This document shows positions 46,968 to 57,698 of a DNA stretch of 64,000 nt, piece by piece. The notes under the pieces are model-generated. The model ran no database searches. It was not told the origin of the DNA and worked only from the letters and a program-made list of their open reading frames with translations. The position numbers and the translations under genes were made by a program. Position 1 is the stretch's first letter. Every line of letters begins with the position of its first letter. The stretch is from Dendrocalamus latiflorus. Taxonomy: Eukaryota > Streptophyta > Magnoliopsida > Poales > Poaceae. The DNA is taken from assembly GCA_017311315.1 (NCBI GenBank), contig CM029612.1:52100200-52164199 (forward strand), in the 5' to 3' direction.

Positions 46968-48607
46968 CTAACCTACTGCGCCGGGGCATGCTGGTCTTCA
47001 GCCTCGCAGCTTTGACTGCACTTGTTGACAAGTGTATTTTCTCTATCGAGTCCATTTGTTTTCGTTTCTATATTCTTACGTACGTAACTAATTCTTTTCT
47101 CTGTGTACTATTAACAGGTGGAGGCCAGACTCACACGTTCCACCTTCCCTGTGGGATATGACCGTCACGCTGCAGGACATGGCGATGATACTTAGACTTC
47201 CCATAAGGGGATAGCCGGTGGTTAGGCCGGTGGTGTCTGAGGGTTGGAGGGCACGTGTGGAGGTTTTCCTGGGCACGCCATTGCCTCCTGTCCCAAAGAA
47301 TGTCAGGCGAGGCCGTGTCTTGGGGGTCCACATTAGCTGGTTGTGGGCTACCTTTGGTACATGCTCTGAGGACGCGGACGATGCCACGGTGAACTACCAC
47401 TGCCGAGCTTGGGTCCTCCACATGTTGGGAGCCGTGCTTTTCCCGCACGCCACGGGGGACGCTGCTTTGTGGATGTACATCCACTGCCTCCAAGACTGGG
47501 TCGACGCTGGACAGTTCAGTTGAGGCTCGGTGGTCCTCTCGATCGAGTGGTACGGAAAGCATGATATTTGCAATACTTTGGTTCAATACGTTTATCTTGC
47601 ACTTACTTATGTTTCCTTATTTCTTTAGGGGACTTCTCTCCGAACCTCGGTGCATGAGATCGGTGATGCTCTCAGCTACCCAGTTGGTGGCCTGGACAAC
47701 GAGAGCCGCCTAAGGGACTTCTTGAAGGTATGAAGATAATTCGTTAAGTTAGATCCATTCATCATGTATACTATTATGACATATCATTACTTGCAGAGAC
47801 TTAGTCGGGCGGCAGGTCGTTGTGGTTGCCACGCATGCTCTTCGGCGGACGTGATCACACCGGCGGCCTCCCAGCGCTCGGGTGCTTTAGCCGCTGTAGC
47901 CTTGTCATCACACGTCGGCAGGCGCTAGTCCACGAGGAGCTCGTCACGCACTCCGACTTTCAATTAGGGCGATGATGACGACGAGGCGGAGCAGGATGAC
48001 GACGAGGAGCACGAGGATGAGGAGGCATCTACCCACGACGAGATTGGGATGTCGCAGATGCCCGACGCACCATCTACTCAGGCTTCGCAGTGGCCTCGTC
48101 GTTTGGCCCATCCCCCGAGCACGTATACTCCAGGGACTGATTCTCTGACCAAGGGCAAGGGAAGGGCCAAGAGGCAGTGAGACTGACTATTTTGTGCGCT
48201 GAGACCTGTGTGATGTTTTGAGACTTATTGAGAGTTATGTGATGTTGTTATTTGGGTATTCAGCTGTTTTATATGTGAATGTATGTGTATGTGTGTATGC
48301 GCATATGTTTTGTATATGCAGAAAAAACAGCAAACTTTGGCGCCAAAGACCCTGACGTCGTAGTTGAACGCCTCGGCACCAGGCTCTTTGGCACCGTGCT
48401 ATTTACATACGACACCAGGGTGTTTGGCGCCGTGATAGCTGAACTTGCATTAAAACTACAAGTTCGGCTAATTCTTTTGTTCCATTCGCGCAAACAATAC
48501 TAATTGACATTCCACCAAATGAATAAGCATGACACATAGCATTACGACATAATACAAACATACATACGTAGCATTCGCGCCTGTTTGTGTTCGCTCGGGC
48601 TGAAAAG

Positions 48608-48893
48608 AGGAGTGAGGGGCCGGGGGGCCGTGCTCGGGCTTAAGTCCCAAAGCACGGCGCCACGGCCATTAGCGCCATTGTTATATAGCACGACGCTATG
48701 GGCTTTGGCGTCATGCTATGCCACCGTGACTCCTACGTGTCCACGCACGGCGCTAAAGCATATAGCACCGTGCTATGTACCCTGAGTGCCATATCCTTTG
48801 ACGCCGTACTAAGCGTCCATTTTTACAAATCTTTTCTTTAGGGATCTATATATAAAAAACTTTCAAATTTTAGGCTAAAAAGCAAAAATTTTA
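48608..48893 (-). repeat. Right terminal inverted repeat of TE2
   Basis: Reverse complement of the left arm with scattered substitutions. Confidence 0.85.
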
Positions 48894-49994
48894 TGCCCCG
48901 TTAAGGAGATGCTCCAGGGGCGCCATGTCCAAATCACAGCTAAATAGCTAGCTAATAATTTTATGCCGGAACCACCTCTGATCCACCGCCTGCTCGTGGT
49001 TTTCTTTTTGTTCGTTTGCTCAATCGTTCATACTTCCCGTCACGTAGTACTTGTTTACTCTTCCCTTCGTCTTAGATATGATACATTCCTTCTCAGGGCT
49101 TTGCCTTTCTTTCTTGTTCCCTTCCCCTCTGTGTGTCGTCGGTTCTTGCCAAGGAACTATCCGTGTTTGTTGCTCCGTGATTCTTGATCCTAGTAGTCTC
49201 CACCCCCCTTGCCTTGGACAATTTGGCTTCTTGCATTCGCCTTTGAGACTGTTTCTTGCACCTGCCGCCGGCTGGGGTCCACCAACCCTGGATGTTCATT
49301 GAACAATTCTCCTTTCTGCTTCGATACTACAAGTCCTGATCCTTGATGCATTCCTGCCGTCCAAAAGCGTTAGATTCCGGCATTCCGCACTGCAATTTGA
49401 GTTTTTGGAGGGTAATCTCGTTGCTCTTAGGTTAGGTAGCGTTGACTTCAATACGTCATCTTGCCCGCGAGGTGATCGGAACCGGTTCCATCTTTGGTCC
49501 TGCTCGTTTTGGCGCGATTCAGCTGATTCCCTAGCGGAAGAAGGTAATTCTAATCTGATGCGTTAGTCTCTTGCCGAGGGTGACATTCGCGGCGTGATCT
49601 GAGCCGGTACAGTGCTCGAGGAGTTTGAAGTGTTTCTTGGATCCATCTGAGGGGAGTAGTTCTTGGGTGGAACTCGAGCAATCAAACGCCCGAACACAAG
49701 AAGATTTTGGCGCTGCCCAGAACCAATGGCTTTTCAGGTTTTTACTTCCTCCTTTTATAGCGATTAAACACGAGAAACTGACTCACTAATTACTAAGAAA
49801 CTGAACTATTAATTACCAAAAAAACTGACATACTAATTAACAAGAAAACTGACTTACACTATGTGCATACACTGCATTATTGACGGCAAAATAGTAACTG
49901 ACATGCAGAATAACTAGATTAACTAACAGTAGTTGGCTCCAATCCCGGCGAGGTGTACACCCGATAAAGATTCGATCGTCTTGTTGGATTACCA
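48894..49994 (+). other. Upstream and 5' leader of the CDPK chimera (copy 1)
   Basis: Matches 59511-60325 of copy 2. It carries a 255-bp stretch, 49676-49930, that copy 2 lacks (or lost), and lacks the C-run block of copy 2. No coding seen. Confidence 0.6.
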
Positions 49995-52900
49995 ATGGGT
50001 AACACGTGCGTCGGCCCCAGCATTACCAAGAAGGGCTTCTTCCAGTCCGTGTCGACGGTGCTGTGGAAGGCGCGGCAGGACGGCGACGCGCTGCCCGCCG
50101 CCAATGGGCCGGATGGAGGCAGCCCGGACCGGTCGCCGCCGACTCCGCCGTCGGACGTGCCGTTTGCCGTCCAGAGCAAGGCACTTGAGCCCGTCAAGAT
50201 CGCCGCCAAGGCGGAGGACGCCGCCAAGCCCGCCGAGCAGGACGCCAAGGCCGACGCCGGCTCCAACTCCGGCGAGGCCAGGCCGCGGCCCAAGGTGCCG
50301 CAGGTGAAGCGCGTGTCGAGCGCCGGGCTGCTCGTCGGCTCGGTGCTCAAGCGCAAGACAGAGAGCCTCAAGGACAAGTACAGCCTCCGGCGCAAGCTTG
50401 GGCAGGGGCAGTTCGGCAAGACGTACCTCTGCGTCGAGCGGAACACCGGCAAGGAGTACGCGTGCAAGACCATCCTGAAGCGGAAACTGGTCACTGACGA
50501 CCACGTCGAGGACGTGCGGCGGGAGATCCAGATAATGTATCACCTGGCCGGCCACCCCAACGTGATCTCCATCCGGGGCGCCTACGAGGACGCCATCGCC
50601 GTGCACCTCGTCATGGAGCTCTGCGCCGGCGGCGAGCTGTTCGACCGGATCGTGCAGAAGGGGCATTACACCGAGAGGAAGGCGGCCGAGCTCACCAGGG
50701 TCATCGTCGGCGTCGTCGAGGTGTGCCACTCCATGGGCGTCATGCATCGGGATCTCAAGCCGGAGAACTTCCTCTTCGTTGACCAGACGGAGGAGGCTGC
50801 TCTCAAGACTATAGACTTTGGTCTCTCCATTTTCTTTCGGCCAGGTGAGTTTCTGCAAGCACAATTCTCAACAGAACTGGTTTAATGTCCATAAACCCGA
50901 GTATATTTTTCTAGTTTATGCACTGATTTTTTTTTTTTTTGCTTTCATAAGGGAAAATAACTTCGATATTTTGATAATGTTGGGTGGGTTCTTTTAGGCT
51001 GTAGTTTATGGCTGTGGTTTTTGAATTCTGGTCTGCTCGTGAGAGGCAGTATGCACAGGAAAATAGCCACATGTGATTTTGGCCGGTACAGCTGAACTCA
51101 GTACACTTTTTACTATAATTGACCTTTAGATTCCGTCTCAAAAAAATGCACCATTTAAAAAAAACTACTATAGTTATAGTACATAAGGATAAATCATAAG
51201 CAGTATCGAACCCGCCCATTAATGTTCAATATGCTTAAGATGCTCAACATGGCCTTATTGTTTAAGTTGCTTATTTGTCCTAAGACATCTTGCCATATGT
51301 GCATAATAAAACTTCATTATGTTCTGATTGCTTGAAGCGCTAATTAATGCAATGTAATGCAGCCGTACTTGGCATCAACTTTATGTAATCGTTCTCTACT
51401 ATCCAGATAATTTGTGTAACCATGATTTCAATTCTTCAGCAATGCCTCAATTCATTTCTGGAAAATAATTTGTGTCCTTTTACTGTGACCACATACAGTT
51501 TGGTTACAGACTTCATCATTCTGTACCCTTTACTTGGCATTTTTATTTTTGAAGGCATTTAGTTAAGCTTTCAATAATTCCCCATTGGATCGCTATTTAT
51601 ATGGGGATCTTATTTCAGGTCAAATATTCACTGATGTTGTTGGTAGCCCTTATTATGTCGCACCAGAAGTCCTGAGAAAGAAATACGGTCCAGAGGCGGA
51701 TGTCTGGAGTGCTGGTGTGATCATTTACATCTTGTTGTGCGGTGTGCCACCATTTTGGGCAGGTGCGAATTTTGTTTTGCTCTTTGATCAAATGATACAT
51801 CAGCGTACGGTTAGTTTCCTGAAAAATGTGTAACGCCCCCGCTTCTGGGGACGGTACGGAATATCGTAACCATACAGAATGAACAGTTACGACGTTCGTG
51901 AATATGAGCGATCATCACAACAGTACTAGCTTACAACAAAAGATCCAACTTTATTACATATAGGGTTATCATTGTTTTACACAGCGGGCGGGCAGCCCAA
52001 TACCATATTACAAAAGGATCAAACGGCCTGAGCGTAAGCGACCAATCTTCATCAGAGTAGATTGGTTCTTCGGGAGCTTCGTCTTCCGCAGGCTCTTTTT
52101 GCCAACCTTGACTTTCTGTTAATTGTTTTTAGCAAGTATGAGTACAACTGTACCCAGCAAGTTACAGGGGTAAACCCTAATTTACTATTTGCAAGGATAT
52201 TCAATGGATGGGATATTGGTTTTATTACATTTAGTGGATGCAATTTTATTTGCAAACAAATAAGATTTAAAACATTTACTCCTTAAGATCAAGGAGTTTT
52301 GTTAACAGATAAAGTTCATCATTAACCAGATTAAAATCATCATAAACCCTACTTATGCCTTGTTGTTGGAATCACCCAATTAACACAGCTTCATTAACCG
52401 GAAGCACGGCGTATTCAAATACCATCTATTTCACTCTGCAAAGTTGCTCAACTTTACCCACACAATCCCTTAACTCCCGCGACAGAGTTAAGAAAGTCAG
52501 GTCGTTTCACTGCTCAATTCTCTATATAGGCTCTACCCAGTAGCAGCACTCAGTCACGGCCAAACATTAAAATAAACTTCCCATTGCCGTTTTAAGTGCA
52601 TACTACCGTTGTTAGGTACCCGCAGCATACCTAACTCCCCGGCATCCTGTCATCTCATCCTGTAGAGTTTCAATTGAATTGAGCATCTACTAAACCAGTG
52701 TTGACAAGTCAACTCCTGTGGTTTGAGCTAGCGATCACTATGTCTTTTACTTGGCACAAGGTTCTTGTCCTTATATTTTTCACCTGAGTCATTCAACCAC
52801 AACTTCCCCTGTGCTCAACAGCACCAACCACCACCAAACCAATCAGCCACCCTCTTCAGGTAAAGCGGTGGGCTGAGTCCGCCACACGGAGCCCCACCAA

Positions 52901-55699
52901 CTTCTCTACCCGAAGTTCAAACCTAGGGTAAAGCGGTGGGCTGAGTCCGCCACACGGAGCCTCACAACCTCCTTATCCTAGGTCCCATCCTTTTTAAATC
53001 CTACAGGCCCATGGCCAAACTCACTTAGTAGTGTAAAATGCTGTGTGAAATGATCTTATATACATTTATACAATATTTTAATTCTTACTAAGGTTGTCAA
53101 GGTGAATATGGCCATCAATCAAGGCAGGGCATTTTTCAGTAGTAGGATTTATCTAAATAGCATGCCATTCTAAACAATTTATTTTAAACAATTAACATTT
53201 CACAATTATCCATAATGAAAATACATTAATTAAATAATATGAATTGCATGGGACTCAATATGATCAAAAACATGTAACTTGCCTTGCTGATCAGGAATTT
53301 CAATTAGGTCGTATATTTGAGTGACGGGCTCGGGCTTCGGGACTGCAATGTCAGCGACTTTGGAAGCTAGCGTAAACACATAAAATAACAACATAAGTCC
53401 AAACTTGATTCTAACGCTAGGGAAAATAATCTAAATAAAAAGGAGTAAATTGCATAAAATCTCAAGTAAACATTGGGGAGATATTAGGACTAGATTTTTG
53501 GTGGCAAAGAAATATGGGAATTTGTGGAAATTGAATTTATAAGGCTAGGCTTGTGAAATGATGAGATTTGAATTTTTAGAATTGGAACTTGGGAGAATGG
53601 ACACTAGATTTGAATTTAGGACATTAGACTGGTTAAAATGATGTATTTTGGTATTTTTGGGGTTTTTGGATTTTTCTGGGATTTTTGGGGATTTTTCGGG
53701 ATTTTCTAAAATGAATAAACAGTGTTAGGGCCGGCCCGGGAAGAACAGTGTGGCCAGCCTGATTTCCCGCGTGGCTAAATGGTCTAGTCGGCCCACGGCC
53801 GCACCGTGCGCATGGCTGCACAGACCACGGCCTGCGGCCCACGCGAGCGCGTGCACGTCCGCCCGATGGGTGACGCGCGACCAGCGTAGACGGCACCGAT
53901 GGGGCGAGCACGGACGCTTGGATGAAGAGACGGCGGGGCATCTACGGCCCGGATTCAAACTCGAGTGGACGCTCCGAATGGAGTTGCTTGAATGGCCAGG
54001 ATGAAGCCACGTTGCCCCTGGGAGTCGTCTTCAACCTCCGGACGGCACTCCCGGCGGGAAACAGAGAAAGTTGACCGTGATGGCATGGCAACAACAAGGC
54101 ACTTGAGGCGAAGTGGCTTTACCAGAAGATGCGGCTAGGGTTTAAGTTTCCATTTTGGGTCTTTGGAGGGCATGCGGACTACTAGAAGCAGTAGGGGGCA
54201 GCCGGGAAGACAAGGGCCTTCACGGCGGTGCCATCAACACCTAGAGGCTCTCTAGCCAAATGGGTGGGTTTTTTTCACCATCTAGGGAACCTAGGGAGCA
54301 CCATGGAGGTGACGGTTGAGCTCAAGGGTAGCTCGAGCGAGCCAGCCACGGAGGGGGTCCTTCGGCCTACGGTGACTTCCGTCGCCCGAACTCCCTGCAA
54401 ATGCTCTCGTCCCGAGGAGTTCACCCACGTGTTCCAAAGAGAAAGGAGGTCGTGTCAGCGCAACCAATCGGAAAACAATCGAGGAAATCAAAAGATACGG
54501 TTTAGGGTTTATCGGTCTCAAGGGAGACGATCGCTGGCAGCGGGGGCAATGGAACTGAAATTGGTTGCTTGTGGAGCTTTGTGAGTGCACTAGGAGGTGT
54601 TCTATTGGGGCCAAAATGTTTTATACCCAGTGTAGGGCGGTGGCAACAGTGAGGCGGTTTCAGCCGCGTTCTTCTCACGCAGTGCAGGGGGAGGGGGATG
54701 CACTGGTGCTGCGCCGAGGCGAATGAGAGAGAGGTGGCGGTTCTCCTCTGCCAGACTTGACAACCAATTGACCCTGTGAGGCGCTGGAACAGTGGGTAGG
54801 GGAATGGGCTGTGCAGCGGTGGAGGGAGTAGGCGTGAAGCAGTGGCGTGCGGTCAAGGGAGAACGGGGGGAGGTGCGGCTGACTGGTGACGTCGGGTGAG
54901 GGAGGAGCGGCACCGAAATCCTGTGCACGGGGAAAGCGACGCGTGGGGCCGAGGCTTCGAGAAGACGCCGAAAAGGCGCGCGCGCGAGGGCGCCAGGGAA
55001 GGGAGAAGGCGCATTTGCCAAATAGGGAAGGCGTAATTTCATTGAGACTTGCCAAATTAAGAAAGAAATTGCATTCAAACCAAATTTACAAAAATTTCAA
55101 AAAGGTTTGAAATTGTGGGGTGTTTCAAAATGTATCGCTTTTTTGTTGGAACTCTCGGACTAATTGTACATTTCATTCTTGTCAATCAGAGACACAGCAG
55201 GGTATATTTGAACAGGTTTTGCATGGTAGACTTGACTTTCAGTCAAAGCCATGGCCTAGCATCTCTGAAGGTGCCAAAGATATTGTAAGGAGAATGCTTG
55301 TTAGGGACCCAAAACAGAGATTGACCGCTCATGAAGTCTTACGTGAGTTATTTTCCATCATATGTTCATGCATGCATTCAAGTTATTTCAGAAATACAGG
55401 CCATGACCATGAGCAATGCACTGTGGTTTCACTGAAGAGTTCTTTTTTATCATCTTGTAGGGCATCCATGGGTTCAGGTTGGTGGTTTGGCTCCTGATAA
55501 GCCGCTGGATTCTGCTGTACTATCTCGTATGAAGCAATTCTCTTCACAAGTTCCAGTTTTTCCATTTACCTCGGCAAGCACAAGCATGAATTCACATAGT
55601 CCACAACCTGCATTTGGGATGACAAATGCCAACACGGCCTTCAGCATGGGATCTCCTGGAAATGATCAGATGAATGTGGAAGACAGTGTTGGGAATTAA
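49995..55699 (+). CDS. Chimeric kinase: CDPK kinase domain fused in frame to NUP1 C-terminal sequence
   Basis: Exons 49995-50844, 51619-51762, 55190-55342, 55461-55699; phases agree, 461 aa. The N-terminus MGNTCVGPS carries the Gly2 myristoylation and Cys5 palmitoylation signals. The kinase domain is complete by eye: GQGQFGKT, ACKTILK, HRDLKPEN, DFGLS, APEVL. After LDSAVLSRMKQFS the CDPK sequence stops, before the autoinhibitory helix and all four EF-hands. It runs in frame into nucleoporin sequence (SQVPVFPFTSAST..GNDQMNVEDS) and ends with VGN-stop in an inserted LTR. Before that insertion the frame continued through 58210-58519, a 560-aa product ending KVKRGPQKKR. Intron 2 now holds a 3.3-kb element; GT-AG borders remain. 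Loss of regulation and altered location are inferences. Expression is unknown; it may be a pseudogene. Confidence 0.75.
51829..55127 (-). mobile_element. 3.3-kb TG..CA element with 5-bp target duplication in intron 2 of the chimera
   Basis: Starts TGTAACGCCCC, ends GGGGTGTTTCA, flanks aaatg (51824-51828 and 55128-55132). The same intron in copy 2 (62145-62165, gaaaaatgtatcgc) is the empty site, which fixes both ends. No transposon genes. The inside has a 35-bp direct repeat at 52859-52893 and 52927-52961. A solo LTR of a long-LTR gypsy family is likeliest. Confidence 0.85.
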
Positions 55700-56191
55700 T
55701 CTTGACTTAGTATTTGCATTTAGTTGCATGGAAGGAGTAGTGGACCAAGTGTGCGTGTGTGCATGCAGCTTCTGTATTGCGCAGACCCAGTCGAAGGCAT
55801 GGTCCAAGAATTAGTATCTTTGTGTTGTTGCATGTGTAGTCATGTGAGTTGCGGATGCATTCACGGTGTAGTTAGTTGAGCTAGTGTATGTTTGTATTAG
55901 TTAGTTAATCACGTAGTTGCATGTGTGCATGTCCGGCATGATGAGTTAGTTTGTACGTAGTAGTGGAGCACTAGCTCTAAGGCATGCATGGAGTGGAAGT
56001 AGTGGCGTGAGAACCAGTCAATCAAGTTGGTTGTACGTGTGTATAAATATGTACTTAGTCATTGTATTACATGAGTTGAGTAACTAATAGAACAAGCATT
56101 TGTGCTCAGTTGTTCTACCGTGTTCACCCTCTCCACCGTGTAAGTGTGTGTTCAAAGCCATGAGCGAGTGTTCTCCTGGGCAAAGCCAACA
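55687..56191 (+). repeat. LTR 1 of the three-LTR element
   Basis: 505 bp, TG..CA. Supplies the stop codon (TAA at 55697-55699) that ends the kinase chimera. Confidence 0.9.
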
Positions 56192-57033
56192 ATTGGTATC
56201 AGAGCGAGGTGAGAGAAGCTGCCTGGTGAGGCGGCACGGCCGGCGCGGCGCAAGCCACGGGCAGCTTTGGGCCAGCGCGGAAGCAGCGTGCGGCGCCACC
56301 GAACAGCACGCAGCTCGGCCCGACGACACCGGCTCTTGGTGGCGTGTAGCTAGCACACGGCAAGGTGGCGGCCCGCAACGTGCAGGCGGCGTGAAGTGGG
56401 TGCATGCACACGAGCACCAAGGCAGCCAGGAGCAGATGCATGAGCACGGGTGGCTGCAACATGCTATCAGCGAGATAGGCAAAACAGAGCCAACAGCGAT
56501 GGTGCAGCGTAATCTCCCCGGTGAGCACGTGCATGTAGTTGAGTCATGCATGATAGGAGCTTAGCTGCCACAGTCATTTGGTTGGCTAGTGTTGCCGAGT
56601 TATTTGTGTATATGTGCATGTTAGCACATGGAGTTTGTTGGAATAGGAGTCTTGCACGTATAGTGAGTTCGTGCTTGTTGTACGCGTGAGTTCTTGTGTT
56701 AGATGTGTCCATGAAAAAGCGTGTGTTCAGAGTACTCGTGTGTGTTCTTGTGTTAGTTGTGTCCACGAGAAAACGTGAGTAATTAGGAGTGTGTAAGCTT
56801 CGGTATGAGTCTCCGTCGCCGTCAAGTTGTGTTACTGGCGAAAGACAATTGGAGCTGAAGTAGAGGTCAAAGTCATCAGCGAGGTGTGTCACCAATGGTG
56901 AAGAAGTGAAAGGCATCGATAAGTTGTGTCACCGGCCGCATGGTCAGCAAGGAGAAAGTAAAACTCCTTGGAGATGCGTCAGGAGATCGGACTTCGTCTT
57001 GTGAAGTTTAGCAAGTCAGATTAAGGGGGAGAT

Positions 57034-57529
57034 TGTTGGGAATTAATCTTGACTTAGTATTTGCATTTAGTTGCATGGAAGGAGTAGTGGACCAAGTGTG
57101 CGTGTGTGCATGCAGCTTGTGTATTGCGCTGACCCAGTCGGATGCATGGCGCAAGAATTAGTATCTTTGTGTTGTTGCATGTGTAGTCATGTGAGTTGTG
57201 GATGCATGCACGGTGTAGTTAGTTGAGCTAGTGCATGTTTGTATTAGTTAGTTAATCATGTAGTTGCATGTGTGCATGTCCGGCGTGATGAGTTAGTTTG
57301 TACGTAGTAGTGGAGCACTAGCTCTAAGGCATACATGGAGTGGAAGTAGTGGCGTGAGAACCGGTCAATCAAGTTGGTTGTACGTGTGCATAAATATGTA
57401 CTTAGTCATTGTATTCCATGAGTTGAGTAACTAATAGAACAAGCATTTGTGCTCAGTTGTTCTACCGTGTTCATCCTCTCCACCGTGTAAGTGTGTGTTC
57501 AAGCCATAGCGAGTGTTCTCCTGGGCAAG
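57034..57529 (+). repeat. LTR 2 (internal, 3'-clipped)
   Basis: Starts TGTTGGG after a purine tract and ends cctgggcaa, where internal sequence (ggtcgaagtcatcgacgagg) takes over without the final caaagccaaca. Confidence 0.88.
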
Positions 57530-57698
57530 GTCGAAGTCATCGACGAGGTGTGTCACCGATGGTGAAGAAGTGAAAGGCATCGACAAGTTGTGTCACCAGC
57601 CGCATGGTCAGCAAGGAGAAAGTAAAACTCCTCGGAGATGCGTCAGGAGATCGGACTTCGTCTTGTGAAGTTTAGCAAGTCAGATTAAGGGGGGAGAT

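Larger units (their letters stand above)
43138..48180 (+). pseudogene. Plant mobile domain (PMD, MAIN/MAIL-like) gene in TE2, interrupted
   Basis: Pieces in order: MARYRLLDKFYNREHCVRLT (43138), YDNRYTPLLRRAGLHTVAN up to 43396, the 3.6-kb insertion, LLRRGMLVFSLAALTALVD (from 46973), an intron, KWRPDSHVPPSLWDMTVTLQ then DMAMILRLPIRG (47119-47213), ISWLWATFGTCSEDADD, WVLHMLGAVLFPHATGDA, an acidic tail (DDDDEAEQDDDEEHEDEE) and an end at TGA 48178-48180. Removing the insertion and one copy of ctaac rejoins the frame exactly. Stops after LPIRG (47212) and elsewhere mean it was already decaying. Only the general PMD family can be named. Confidence 0.8.
42202..48893. mobile_element. TE2: long-TIR DNA transposon carrying a plant-mobile-domain gene
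   Basis: Inverted ends of about 290 bp (42202-42495 and 48608-48893) begin TAAAATTTTTGCTTTTTAGC. They consist of an A/T-rich outer 100 bp and a GC-rich inner part full of imperfect palindromes such as GCACGGCGTCATATG..GCCGTGC. The duplicated copy of the host sequence at about 59185-59200 (tgccgcgataag) is the empty site. The flanks tgctgcgatag and tgccccgttaag then give a degenerate target duplication of about 10-12 bp, consistent with a Mutator-like element. The cargo is a PMD pseudogene on the plus strand; no transposase seen. A 3.6-kb TG..CA element is nested inside. Confidence 0.83.
41070..55542 (+). repeat. Tandem segmental duplication, copy 1
   Basis: Starts in the last NUP1 exon and ends in CDPK exon 4. 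It carries TE2 and the 3.3-kb TG..CA element, about 10 kb of insertions; without them it is about 4.5 kb, the same size as copy 2 without its LTR cluster. The repeat is evident from shared sequence at 41212-42200 with 58209-59180, and 48920-51830 with 59510-62160. Confidence 0.93.

Noticed and set aside
49989..50864. 291-codon minus-strand open frame opposite CDPK exon 1 (and its twin at 60320-61195)
   Set aside because: GC-rich kinase exon with few antisense stops; both copies show it because the exon is duplicated. No motif recognised.
56100..56564. 154-codon open frame in the three-LTR element
   Set aside because: Starts inside LTR1 and crosses the primer site; no gag or pol motif, so not a plausible retroelement gene.
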